Shown here piece by piece: positions 37,641 through 49,744 of a stretch of DNA of 64,000 bases (position 1 is its first letter; the number at the start of each line of letters is the position of its first letter). Under the pieces are notes generated by a model. The model ran no database searches. It was not told the origin of the DNA and saw only the letters and a list, made by a program, of their open reading frames with translations. The position numbers and the translations under genes were made by a program. The stretch comes from Branchiostoma floridae (Eukaryota > Chordata > Leptocardii > Amphioxiformes > Branchiostomatidae), in NCBI RefSeq assembly GCF_000003815.2, contig NC_049989.1:9303724-9367723 (forward strand), given 5' to 3'.

Positions 37641-39236
37641 TCGGGCATGAAACGGCATAAATCAAGGAGCTTTTATCATAAATTAGCCACTGTCGCAGAC
37701 AATACATGGTATTGCAGACAGTACCTTTTTTCAACTACGCCCTTTTTGGTTTAGCTAACTGTTTCTGAAGGCGGGCTGAAATACGTTCGCTTATTCTTCT
37801 CAGTAAGCAAAGTAGGAAAGAATCATGCCTGTCGGAGTCTGCAACGGGGATTACATTGGTATCGTCCATGCAATTGAGGTACTAGTAAGCTTGCAGCAGC
37901 GGCCTCAAGCGCTAAAAGTAGATACTGCATAAAGGCAATGATGGCTGATTTTTTGTATGAACCAAAGAACTACTGATGACAACGTGCAGGTAGTACCCGT
38001 AACACGTTATTTAATTTCCTCAAATTTAAAAAATGAGACTAAATGTTACTTCCTATCTTGTCGCACATATCTACTTTTCTTGCAGGTAAAACCGAACAAT
38101 TTGAAATCAATCAATATACTTTGAAAGGCCAACTGGGAAATGGGCAACTTTAGTTAATAGCAACTGGAAATTGAATGTTTCCTGTATCTCCACACATTGA
38201 ACAAGGTTAATAGAGTAATCAAATGCCAAATTTGCCTCTCATATATGATTATGAAGGTCTGCATAGGGGGGTTCCAACAGTGCATAACACTAAGTTCACA
38301 AAGTTATGCCAATTTGGGCACATCTCTTCAAATCACTGGGATCAGATAGTTCTCCCATGATCTGGATTACAGGAAACTGAAGAATTTTCTCCACACTATC
38401 TTAGTAATGCAAATCCCCATACAACATATGCAAAATAGCATTGGTTCTGATTTGTATCTCATTAGCATGCCTTCCTCCTGTGCTTTGTGGTGGGTTATGT
38501 CAGTGCTAATTACCACTCCTGGAGTCCATAATGTCAAGACAGCAACATTTATTCTGCAGTTTATATTGTATTTTAACAAAATACACAATAGAAAGAACAA
38601 CGCATTTCCAGAAGTACACTTAAAGTATAGTATTCACCCAAAAACAAAATACCCAGGAAACATGATATGCTTTAATGGCAGTAGACAGCCATAACTTTGA
38701 AGCCTGCACACTTTCACACTTATCACCAATAGTGAACTGAGCGTTTTACTTCTACAACCAAGGAAGTTATATAATGTTACATTATATAATGTTCTTTGTA
38801 CAACTGTGTGGCCCAAGGGTTACAAAAACTGAGATGGGCACCACCCTTTTTACAAAAAGGTGTGGGAGGGGTTTTAACCACACATTCCCTAAAAGCAAGG
38901 ACATTACTACATAAGACACCACAGCTAATGTATGCCTTGTTACTACCTAGCCTTGGTTTAATATGTTGAATTCTTAGTCTTTCCCTTTCCATGGGTACAA
39001 GAAATACTTTGTGCGCTTAACAGTACAAATATGCACTTTCTACTATCACAGCAGCATTTTTAATACACACATTATTGTCCCAACACAGCCAGAATGTCAT
39101 TGCAATTCCCAACCTAGAAGAGCATACTGCGGCTGCTTAGGCCACATCAATTTGATTTGTTGGTTGTCAGATTGAAAAAAATATTGCTAGATTGAAAAAT
39201 CAACAAGAAACAGAATCTGAGGAGTTAGGCCCCGTT

Positions 39237-39941
39237 CATGATGCAAAAAATGAAACGGTTCTATCGGTTAGGCCAGCTGAAACGGATAAGTTTTGTCATC
39301 ATGAACGCTCCGAAACGGATCTGAAGCGATAGGAAACGTTTTTTTCGGAACCTCCTCGCGAGGTAGTATTGAAACGGTTTCTTCCTTATCTGGAGTCGCG
39401 AATTTGCATCATGAACGCAAAAGCGGCGCGATCCGTTTTACATCCGGGCATGTGCGTTCATATTTGTTGCCGCCACGGGGGAAAAGTACAATTTTTAATC
39501 TGTCATTCGGGTGTTTCGGCCGCATTTTCAATCGTAAAATTCGTTTTTATTATCGGGCTGCCTCCTGGTCGACTGAGGAGCCAGCAGTCCTGATATCGCA
39601 AGGGGGATATGTCAGGAGATCCAGTGGAAATGTCATAACATGGCATATATTGGGACCACAATGTTTTCAGAGGCATTTCCAAGGTCATAACAGAACCCAG
39701 CTTCGAATTCAGTAAGACATTGGTTCAATTTCGATCAAAGACCAATAATCTGACACAGAAGTACAAATTTGGGCAAGATCACAACAATCTCAGGGGTCAG
39801 AGGTCGCATCGCCATGCCTTTTCAAGGAACTGAAACGGTTTGCAAGTTTGCATCATGAACACAAAATGCAAACAGTTTCCTGTCGTTTGCTGTCGGATTT
39901 CCAGGCCTAACGGATAGAACCGTTTCATTTTTTGCATCATG
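39237..39941. mobile_element. Non-autonomous TIR element, 705 bp
   Basis: Terminal arms 39237-39274 and 39904-39941 are inverted and match at 37 of 38 bases (left end catgatgcaaaaaatgaaac). The motifs gaaacggt and gcatcatgaac recur inside near both ends (for example at about 39301, 39408 and 39849), giving sub-terminal repeats. No transposase was seen; ORFs inside are short and not recognisable. The class is uncertain (hAT-like by general appearance only). Confidence 0.8.
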
Positions 39942-39943
39942 CA

Positions 39944-39989
39944 CAAGGAGGTTGAAAAAAGGACTCCTTTCCTTTTTTCAACCTCCTTG
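39944..39989. repeat. Perfect 20-bp hairpin abutting the TIR element
   Basis: Arms 39944-39963 (caaggaggttgaaaaaagga) and 39970-39989 are perfect inverted copies with a 6-base loop. It starts two bases after the right TIR of the 39237-39941 element. The first ten bases match the hairpin at 1742-1770. Confidence 0.85.
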
Positions 39990-40981
39990 GTCTGCATACA
40001 TGGGTTCAGGGAGTGAACTGATGCATTTTTTTCTGCCTGATGTCCACTTGCTAAAATTTTATATGAAAATGTCCAAAAACCAATGAATTAAATTGGTGTG
40101 GCCTAAAAATATGTGCCATTAATATGTATACTCAAATATTTGACTTTTTTAAAATTATCTACTGATCTGTCAATTTCATTATTACACGTACAAACTAACC
40201 AAACAAGAAAACTCACTCAAATCTTATTGATGGATAAAAGGTCTTAATCCATCTGTTTTGCATACTTAAACAGGCTTCTTTTGACAAAATTACATGTTTT
40301 CTTTACAGAATGGGACGCACATTGCACATCAAAATCATCATGCAAAATACTCCAGAAAGGACAAATATTATACACAATGTACTTTTCAAGAATACAACAT
40401 GTAAATGGTATATCTTATCAAAAAAGCACTGATTAGTGCAATGTACTAAAGTACTAAATATCAATATCAACATCAAATTCTTTACTGTTATATAAACTGT
40501 TTGCTGTGCATACTCATGGCTTGAAATTCCCCCTCCGAAGTTTTGCCAACACATATATGTGTTCTTCTTAAATAGGTCTTTAATAATTTAAATCCCAAAG
40601 CTTTCTACATGATATATAAGGCAGCCATCCATGTCGTTTTCAAATTTGATTACAATTATAATTATTAGGATTGATATATATATAGTATGTACTAGATATA
40701 GATATATATATCCATATGTTTTTCCCTCTTTTCGAAGCACATACTTCATCATTATTAATATACACAATTGTATATGCTAATTAACTAATAACAAAACCTA
40801 TTTTTGGAGCAGTGAAACAAAGATGTTACAGTCTATGTGAATACAATTGGACTCATGCTTTAATACCACAGGCTCCTATTATGCTGCTATTTTTGGAGGA
40901 TTGAGTAAGGCAATTTCCCATCCAAAAGAAATTGTACAAAATGCAGTCTAAAGACATAAATAGAATCAAGGAGGTACTGCA

Positions 40982-43900
40982 TTACTCTACGTAACTACTT
41001 CTCTGCAAGTGTCTAGAACTAAACCCATTCCCAGCCTGCTGCTTTTGACGCTTCATCTTGGCGCGGTGAAATGAAACCGCCACAATGTTAAAAACGACAA
41101 ATGAGAGAAACTGCAGGCCACCCAGTACAAAGAAGTAGTAGTCAAGGTGCCCTTTGTTTATGTTGCCATGGTCAGCGTCCGTGACCCAGTTGAATTTCTT
41201 GACCAGTGCGAGAAGTCCGGAGCCGAGAAGCGATCCGATCCCGGATGTGAAGAAGAAGAGGCCCATGATGATGGAGTGCATGGAGCGAGGCGCAGCAGCA
41301 TACGCAAACTCCAGGCCTGGGTATGGGAAGAATGTGATTTTTCATCATAAAATTGTTGAGGTAGGGATCAAAATCCTTTTTTTTTTTTAAATTGCATCAT
41401 TCCAAAGTATCACATCAAATATTCTACATCAATTTTGCAACTTTTGTAATTGTAGACAGACAAGCCACTGAGTACCTGCCCATCTACAACCTTTGCCATG
41501 AAATATGACCTTTACTACTGTCTTACCTACAGTTACTAATATTAGTAGAAATTCAGGCTTTTGTCTAAAATACCACTCGGGTGACTTAAGGCCTGTGACA
41601 CGCGTGTAGCTATGTTAAAACGCTTAAATCCTCATAACTTTTTGCAGCGTAGTCGTATCAAGCTGCTGCTAAAAAGTATTATGCTTCTAGCTCAAGGAAA
41701 GAAGAAGATAGCTGATATTCACAAACAGATGATATTCACAAAATATATTGCTACTTTTCTAAAATCACTGGTGCAATGCTGCAAATACTAGCATATAAAA
41801 ACCTGGATAAGAGGGTTTGTGTCCACATACCTGCCACACTAGCAAACACCTCGCTGGCCCCTATGAGTGAGTACTGTGGTATCTGCCACCAGATCCACAA
41901 GTCTGCTGCATAAAACGAAGTACCACTGATGTTCTGTGTTATGGTGTGGTTCTGGACTAGCTGCAGTCTGGAACAGGGAAAAATACTGTGTTAGATTCTT
42001 CTCCAACCACTGACACCATCTGTTACACAATTTCAATAAGTTTCCATCATATTTTTATCTTAGTATGTAAAAAAGACTATCTATTAAGAATTGCTGCAAA
42101 CAATTTTTGCCATGGAATAAAGAGACTTTTTTCACACAACCGCTGCTTTATTTCCACCATGTTTCGCTGACCATCTGTCACCTTCCTCATTTTCTGACTG
42201 GTTGAAAGACGGTCACCAAAACGTCAGTGAAAATGAAGCAGTGGTTGTGTATTAAAAAAGACTCAGTCTCTTTATTCGGTGACATACCAACCTGATGAAA
42301 CTATTCAAAGATGTTTTTTGCTATGTTTGAAGTAGATTAGTTAGAGAATACTTTGTCAAACTTTGTACATGTACCTTGTATAAATGATGTACAATGAAGT
42401 TCATGTCTGAGTATATGAACAATCATAAAATGAAATACTGGCTGTGATTGTTACATACTCGAATTTCCATAACATACAGAATATACTAGTAATTACAGTA
42501 TGTAGATAGGTATAGCCAAACGACATACATTTACATTCTTCTTCTTCTGCAAGTCGACCCCACATCTTTCAAGAAGGTGCAAAATCCAAGATTGGGAGAT
42601 AAGCCAGATTTCTCATCTTTTCAATACAGCGTTTTAAACTATATTTGCTCACAAAACTTCCCGAATACATGTAGGTTTGAGAGGGGCAAACTACCTAACT
42701 AACCTGAACTAATAAACTAACCTGTAAGTCTCCAGGCCCCCGGCACACATGACTGCACAGAAGCCAAAGAACATGCCCAGACTGATCCTCTTCAGTACGG
42801 AGAAGTGGCACCCGCGCCGGTCCATCCACGGGTACACCACGCGGTCCATCACGGGAATCAGGATCAACAGGAGCAAAGCGTCAAACAGCGTCAGCCAGGC
42901 TGCTGGCATCTGATTGGATGATGATGTAACAATACTGTAAATTCTTCTTAATTTCGAACAACTTAAATTTGTTTAAGGTATCTTTGCTTTGCGGTTGAAA
43001 CAGCAGTATAGCAGTAACAATTAGGGGTGAGTACCGGTTTTTCATCTTGGACTGGTCCAGAAAAAACAGACCTGAAAAAATCAGTAGACCGGATTTTGGA
43101 CTGATTCGTAAATGAATAGATATTTGACAGGCCTTCATGCGTTTTACAGGTCCAAGAAAATAATGAGAGTGAAGTGAAGGAGAGTTTTTACAAAATTTCT
43201 ACATTCAAACCTTGTCTAAAACAGAGGCAGTTACTGAGTTAGTGTTGTTTACATGAGGATAGGATTTTAAAACTCCATCAAACAGATTCCTTTGTAGCGA
43301 AATGGACCAATATCGGCCATTCACAAGCTTACACAGATTATCAGGTCCAGGTTCAGCTTCAGACCTGGACCTGATCCCATCCTCTGGACCTGGACTGTAC
43401 CTGGACCTGTACCAGTAACCACCCCTAGTAATGATACAAGCCTGAGAAAATGTTTGTGGATGTGATTTAAGGTGAGAGGTCACCAAAAATGTGGACTTCA
43501 AGAAATTGTGAATATTTCAAGATTTACAGTATGGCTTGTGTGTAGGATTTATATGGACAATCTTAGAGCTGTAACAGAATTTGTTTCAAAATACAGAAGG
43601 TAAATAATATTCTACTTGGAGCCAAGATATGAATTTACTTAGTATTTAACTTAAGAGAAAAAAGGGTAAGAAAATGAATACATGTTTTTTGTGCCTTTTC
43701 CACAACATGAAAATTATCAATAATCCTATTTCAGAGCCTTAGGAATCTTTTAACAGTCAGTACTTGTTTTCTTTGCTCATTTTTCCTGTCCTTATGCTGT
43801 TTCAACTGTGTGCGTTTTACCAAAGGAAGTATATAACTTATAAATTCACAATCAATATTAAGCAATGGTGCATACAGAATCCCTGTGCTATGGCAATTTA

Positions 43901-46900
43901 TAACGTCTAAGACCAGATTTACATTTAGACACACCTGCATTTTGACCAGTCCACCACCATTGAGTTCTGAATTGTTCTGGCCAGCAGGTGTGTTCTGTCC
44001 TGGGTCGTTATTCTTGACCGTTATATTTAAGGGTGGGATCCGCATGTGGAGTCCTTGGAGTTGAAAGGTAGTCTGCATCTGTAGGGATACAGATAAACAC
44101 ATTTAACGTGTACATTATCAAAACTTAATGGTCAAACTAAATCATGTTTCTGATTATATGCAAATATAAAAGTATAATTAACATAACAATTGTGCCAAAT
44201 ACAAACTCAAGGGTTCTCATGATATATGTCTTAAAAAATCAGTGTAACAGGATTCCTGCCACCAGGTAATCAAATTATATGTTAAATGTCCGGTGTCACA
44301 GTGACCAGTTTAGAAGCGGGCAACATGGTTCACAGGAAAAGCAAATTGTTTACACAATTGCAAGATATCAATTTGAAATTATTTGCTTTGACAGCTTTCA
44401 AAAAATACACATACAAGTAGGTATTTTTGCAAGCCACTGGTACAGATTTTAAACTGGTTGCCTGAGAACAGATGTACTCTTATTACCTGGTAGTTCTTAA
44501 TCTTAGGCTCAGTCATATAAGAAATATGCATGGTACGAGGGGCGTTCAATAAGTAATAACTCTGACCCACTTTCAGTGGTTTGATCTAGATGAAATTTTG
44601 CACGTGTAATGATTCATATCTCTATAGATTATGTTGCAAAAAAGAGCTCTGAACTAATTGTGGTTACTGATTTACTGGTGTTTGAACTGAGGTAGGTGTG
44701 AAATGGACGAGGTGTGAAATGGAGCCAGTTGAGTGTCGCGCAGTGATCCGGTTTTTGTATTTGAAAGGACGCACACCAAAGGAGACTTTTGATGAAATGA
44801 AAGAAACTTATGGTGATGATGCCCCATCATATGACCTTGTAAAACGCTGGCATCCTGAATTCAAACATGGCCGGAAGTCTGTGGAAACAGCTCCCAGACC
44901 TGGTAGTTCCTCTTCTGCCATTGATGAGGCATCTGTTGGAGGACCAACCTGGGGTGTCCTACAAAAACGGTGTTCAGAGCTGCATCAAACGATGGGAGAA
45001 ATGCATAACTCTGGGTGGTTCCTATGAAGAGAAAGACTGATAACTGTGCCAAGTTTCATCAATCTCCTTCTATGGGAAATGAGTCAGAGTTACTACTTAT
45101 TGAACGCCCCTCGTACACATAAGTTAATTGTCAACACTACCTGGAAGTACACCATCCAATATGGGATGAGCACTATGAAGACAGGCAGGATTTTCCCAAG
45201 AGATTTCACATCCTCGACGTTGGATTCATGGAAGCTCCCACCGTACCGCACTTTCGCCATGTCCAGCCATGTAGGGTTGGGTAAGGGGTCCACCACTGTA
45301 TCAATGTCGCTGTCAAGGGAACAATCACAGATAAGTATCTTATTTACCTTCTCATGCTAGGCTTCAATTTCTTTCTTTTACCTGGAATATTCAAAACGGT
45401 CAAAGTCATTATCTTAATAACGACGAAGCTCAGATCCAGGTAATAAGTTTGTTTGTAAAATTCATATATTCTCAGGATGAAGGGCCCTTTATTATCAAAC
45501 TAGGCTCTTTATATCAAACTAGGCTCTAAAATGCTAAAATGCATTGACTCATCAAACCATAATGATGGGGGAGGGGGTTGAAAAGCCTAAGCCACAATTA
45601 GGACTGTATTTTTCTCAATTCTGCGCAACCTGGTAGCAAGAGGTATAACCAGTCACTATTGCCCTGCAGAAGGTAGCACACTGCAGGAATGTGTTCTTGC
45701 TAAAGTCAAGAGCAATTTTATTTGCAAGACTTTATTATCAATTAATTCAGCAACCTAATGTTCGCGGGGGATTAATGTTCGCAGTTTTCACGGTGACCAC
45801 TTCACCGCGAATTTAAAACCACCACGAACATTTTTTCTATTATGATATTAGATTGCAGTCAATGATGTTACCGCGAACTTAAATCCACCGCGAAAAGTCC
45901 TTTTTCCCGCGAACTTAAATACATTTACAGTATTCACTGACGCACATTTGTATGGCATTTATGTATCACCTTTGTAAATACGAAAAATCTCAACTTCCAC
46001 TAGCACATCATGAAAAGCATTTTCACACCTTGGTTGGCTATAATTTCTTCTCCGCCGCCTCCTGGACCTGCAAGCTTCCAAGATGATTCGGAACACGTTG
46101 GTCAGCACGCTCCCCGACGGTGACCTGCACACGTACGCGGGCTGTCCCAGCACGAACAGAATCAGCGCTACGCCAAGCGACACGGCGGGAATCAGGAAAC
46201 CGTAGAAGAAGCCCATGTTCTGCTGGATGAACGCGACAGCGCCGAGCGACAGTAGCACACCAGCGTTAATCGACCAATAGAACCAGTTGAAGAACATGCG
46301 CATCACTTCTGGCCCCTCATCTTTCACCTGAAATGTGAAAAAAAGCCAAAAAATTTTTCTGAAAATGACATGAATGTAATTAAACAGACTGCTGTACTAC
46401 GGTTAGTGAAAACCTCAGCATAAGGACCACCTGACAATTGAGGTCACTCTTTGGTGGTCTCTATGACTTAGATTATTTCCCAATTTATTTATTTATTGAT
46501 CTTATAGGGTGGTCCCTTCCATTGACTCAAGCATTATGATCATTATCAAAGTATAAGTCAAATCAAAGTATAGTTATTGTCTACATGAGCAAAATTGTGA
46601 TGGTTTGGGTCTGACCACTTTGTCCTGCCCCCCCATACCACGGGATGTCAGGCTGTCAGAAAACAAGGCAAATCAGGTCACAATCTTCCATTCCCATCCA
46701 ACCTCTGACCTCAATCTGACAATCACTACAGACAAGTTTGGCTGTATGTTAAGACAAAGTCCCACAGGCAATGTCCCACAAACATTTGTAGGGTATGAGA
46801 TGTTGGCATAACACACACTTTTCATGATATTTATTTTAAAATCTGCAATCATATATCATACATCTAAAAACTATTTAAAAACCTGCCTATATTCATGACC

Positions 46901-47865
46901 TACAAAGAGGTGAAGACCATTTTTCACATTACAATAAATGGGGCGGGGAAGACTTTAGACTTGATAAACAGGATGGGGTCCACACAGGTCTGGGCTATGC
47001 AGGAAAGAGATAAGATTTTTTTTTAAAACTTGGTCTAGCATATCATCAGCCTAAAGCTCAACTCAAAATCTCACCACTGTGAAGTAATCACATTAGTGTT
47101 CCCTTGATTGCCCTCTCTGAAACCTTGCACAGAGATGGTTCCAATTATTTGTACATTTAATCTTTCTGAGCACTTAACCCCTTTTATATCCATTTGTCCC
47201 GAGAACTATTTCAGTATTTGTCACATGATACAAGCATTGCCTAAACAAAATTGAGGCAATATACATGTATTACATAAGGCAAGAGTAATTTTTAAAAAAT
47301 GCTGACATTACATCAAAATATTATTTTTAACTAAACGTTATAATCTCACAAACTTTATTAAATGAATAACATTAATTCACAAAATAACATTTTTCTTGTA
47401 TTCACAATAATAGAGGTCACTTTAAATCTTAATTTTATGCTTACCTGATCAGCACCAAATGGCGCGATGTTCGCTTTCACCGACCCTGTTCCAATGGCGA
47501 TGACAGCTATGATTGGATAGATCAGAGAGTCGCAGTATTGCTCCTGATTGTCTGTTCCATCTTTCGTGGCGTTTATCGGCTGGATGATCCAGGCTCTACC
47601 TCCGCACAGCTTTCCCCTCATCCCATCATGTCCGAGCATGGGAAGAAACATGATACCAAGAATGTACACGACAAAGCTGATAACGATTGTCCGAAACCTT
47701 CCCAGTACGGTGTCTGCCAGCCAGCCTCCGAACACGCACATCAAGTACGACAGGCCCATGAAGATAAACAGAGCATTAGCAGCATTGTAGGACGTCCACA
47801 GGAAGTCCCCGCGGTTCAGGAACAGGACGAGATTGGCCGTGATGCCATAGAAAGCGATCTTCGAA
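40982..47865 (-). CDS. SLC15A4: SLC15A4-like proton-coupled peptide/histidine transporter, N-terminus in assembly gap
   Basis: Member of the POT/PTR (SLC15) family. Vertebrate SLC15A4 exports histidine and di/tripeptides from endolysosomes using protons and scaffolds TLR7/9 signalling. Visible coding exons on the minus strand: 47445-47865 (5' cut by N), 46029-46327, 45141-45309, 43935-44078, 42722-42909, 41831-41967, 40982-41316. All splice borders and phases agree (0,2,0,0,2,1), giving 563 residues against 577 for human SLC15A4. Motifs: [133 protein letters not shown]. They match SLC15A4/A3 rather than SLC15A1/A2, and the large extracellular domain of A1/A2 is absent. An SLC15A3 assignment is possible, since A3 and A4 are close. 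Confidence 0.93.
43023..43426. mobile_element. GGTCC-rich TIR element in SLC15A4 intron
   Basis: Starts aggggtgagtaccggttttt and ends gtaccagtaaccacccct, an imperfect inverted pair. The interior carries repeated ggtccagg/cctggacc motifs. It lies in the intron between exons 43935-44078 and 42722-42909 and is homologous in inverse orientation to 6831-7219. No ORF of note. Confidence 0.75.
44536..45113 (+). mobile_element. Internally deleted mariner-family transposon
   Basis: A 578-bp element with 31-bp terminal inverted repeats (left end cgaggggcgttcaataagta, 30 of 31 matching) flanked by a TA duplication (44534-44535 and 45114-45115), as expected for Tc1/mariner. It encodes the N-terminal helix-turn-helix region of a mariner transposase in a + strand frame opened at 44698 ([20 protein letters not shown], then [18 protein letters not shown]). 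The end of the transposase is present in another frame at about 44980-45040 ([18 protein letters not shown]). The whole DDD catalytic core is missing, so it cannot transpose by itself. It lies in the SLC15A4 intron between exons 45141-45309 and 43935-44078, 27 bp downstream of the former. Confidence 0.9.
45768..45932. repeat. MITE of the ttcgcggt/accgcgaa family, in SLC15A4 intron
   Basis: Contains gttcgcagttttcacggtga, cttcaccgcgaa, aaaccaccacgaac and ccaccgcgaaaagt, and ends in atttacagta. It matches the element at 62119-62263 along most of its length but lacks a clear left tactgtaaat end. A more degraded copy may lie near 50740-50830. Confidence 0.65.
46328..47444 (-). other. SLC15A4 intron between the first visible exon and VKDEGPE exon
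   Basis: Clean donor (gtaagc) and acceptor (tttcag). AT-rich; no nested gene or clear element recognised. Confidence 0.75.
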
Positions 47866-48169
47866 NNNNNNNNNNNNNNNNNNNNNNNNNNNNNNNNNNN
47901 NNNNNNNNNNNNNNNNNNNNNNNNNNNNNNNNNNNNNNNNNNNNNNNNNNNNNNNNNNNNNNNNNNNNNNNNNNNNNNNNNNNNNNNNNNNNNNNNNNNN
48001 NNNNNNNNNNNNNNNNNNNNNNNNNNNNNNNNNNNNNNNNNNNNNNNNNNNNNNNNNNNNNNNNNNNNNNNNNNNNNNNNNNNNNNNNNNNNNNNNNNNN
48101 NNNNNNNNNNNNNNNNNNNNNNNNNNNNNNNNNNNNNNNNNNNNNNNNNNNNNNNNNNNNNNNNNNNNN
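47866..48169. other. Assembly gap (304 N) at the SLC15A4 start
   Basis: The gap truncates the first coding exon at the sequence encoding S-K-I-A-F-Y-G. Human SLC15A4 has about 50 residues before this point, which would fit inside 304 bases together with the start codon. No coding sequence continues on the far side. Confidence 0.95.
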
Positions 48170-48587
48170 ATGGGATATAACTTATACGTTAAATCCCTGC
48201 AATGGGAATTGACACATCAAACGTTGCAGGAACTCCCTAGCCAGATAGTGGACTAAGAGGGCAGGAATAAAAGGGACACGCCATATCAGTACAATACAAT
48301 GAATGAAATTGTGAAATACGTAACGTTACTAAATTAATTGTCCCCTTCGAAGAGCGCTGACGTTGATACGAAACTCACTTCCGGGTTACTCGGGCCCTCC
48401 AGACCGCTTCTCACCACAGTTTGCAGAAGTGTTCTGAACATTGGGCGCGATTTGTACAATGCCACTCCGCAGAGTGGTGGCCAGGAATGTTTCCCATAGC
48501 ATAGGCTATATGAGACCGTGTATCGTCGCCGTACAGGGTATTTAGATGCGACTTTCGTGTGGGTATGCCCTGTGGCCGGCTATTCCG

Positions 48588-48713
48588 TACGGCGGAAAGG
48601 GACGGGTACGGCGAGATTTTTAGTGTACGGCGATATTTTTTAGCGGGTACGGCGAGCCTAGCGGGTACGGCGATATTTTTTAGCGGGTACGGCGATATTT
48701 TCGGCGTACGGCG
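48588..48713. repeat. Short minisatellite with core gtacggcga
   Basis: Seven copies of tacggcg begin at 48588, 48607, 48626, 48648, 48666, 48688 and 48707, spaced 18-22 bases, in units such as gcgggtacggcgatatttttt. It lies about 420 bp from the gap that hides the SLC15A4 start. It is CpG-rich and may be near the promoter, but no function is shown. Confidence 0.8.
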
Positions 48714-48787
48714 GAAAAGGAGTTTCATGGGGGTGTTGTTGTCATATGACTAGTCAGGTCACGTGGTGATCTCCAAGCAGATGTTGT

Positions 48788-48883
48788 GTGGAAGATTGTG
48801 ACGTTATCTGAGCAGCGCGAGGCCTCTTGGGGTGGGTGCCTCTCAGGGAAGCCAGTCGGTCAGAAAACGTTACGATCTTCCAC
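48788..48883. repeat. Small foldback, 18-bp arms
   Basis: Arms 48788-48805 (gtggaagattgtgacgtt) and 48866-48883 are inverted with two mismatches. No coding content. Confidence 0.6.
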
Positions 48884-49744
48884 CCCAAAGACCTTCTTGG
48901 AGATATATGTCACACAGGGATTTTATGCACAAGGAATTTTTTTTCATGCACACCATTCCAAGCAGAGGTTGGGCTTGGAGCAAGGACCTTGCTTGGAGTC
49001 ACCGAGTCTAAAAAATCTTACGACGAAATTCCAGGTGCCTTGATAAATCATTACATTTCCTGTTATATGTGTCAGGAGGTGTCCACTGTGCTTACACAAG
49101 ATTCATGCACAAGTTGCTATTGTGGTAACGTTGCTCAGTCAACTCGTTATGAAAGATGGTAATGCTACTTGCCTTGAATTATCAAAAGAAAGATTTTGCA
49201 AATGACTTTATCAGTCGGACATGACCCTCAAATTTTTTTGATACTTTTCTGGGGGGTTTTCTTCTTTAAATTAAGAAAATACTGGCTTTCTTACAAGCAC
49301 GGTGGTGAAATACGGGCTCAAAACCTCCCATGTCTAGCCGAATTCGAACCTTCTTCCATGATGTTCCATCTGACGTAATTCGAACCGAACCCGCGTTCTA
49401 TTTAGGTCATCTGCGGTCATTGCAGGTAAAACCGTGCTTTCTCGCATTTCCCCCCAACTAACTTGAATCAGGCGAAAAATATAGTTTTTAACCAGTATAA
49501 ACAATTTTCTGGACAGTACATCTATGCTTTCACTTTGTTTTGGACCTGTAATATGTAACGAAGCTACTGACGTTTTTGTTGGTGACCTTGAATATCATAA
49601 GTGTTGTTTACACCGTTATCAATTACACCCTACCGCTCTCCATGCGGCATGACATGCGTGTAAACATCGTTTAAGATCTCCACCAAGAAGAGTCCAACAT
49701 AATTCATTGACGGCTCAAAATGACCGCAACGGTTTTCCCGAGAT

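Larger units (their letters stand above)
37641..40981. other. Intergenic region between SLC15A4-like and TMEM132 genes
   Basis: Both neighbours are on the minus strand, so this holds the 3' end of the SLC15A4-like transcript and distal upstream sequence of TMEM132. No gene recognised. It contains the TIR element at 39237-39941, the adjoining hairpin at 39944-39989, and AT-rich microsatellite-like sequence near 40675-40720. Confidence 0.6.

Noticed and set aside
40675-40720. AT-rich tatata stretch as a promoter TATA region
   Set aside because: It lies downstream of the SLC15A4 stop codon on its own strand, and is better read as simple sequence.
44698-45027. 109-codon ORF as an independent gene
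   Set aside because: It lies inside a mariner element and fuses the transposase N-terminus to a frame-shifted remnant.
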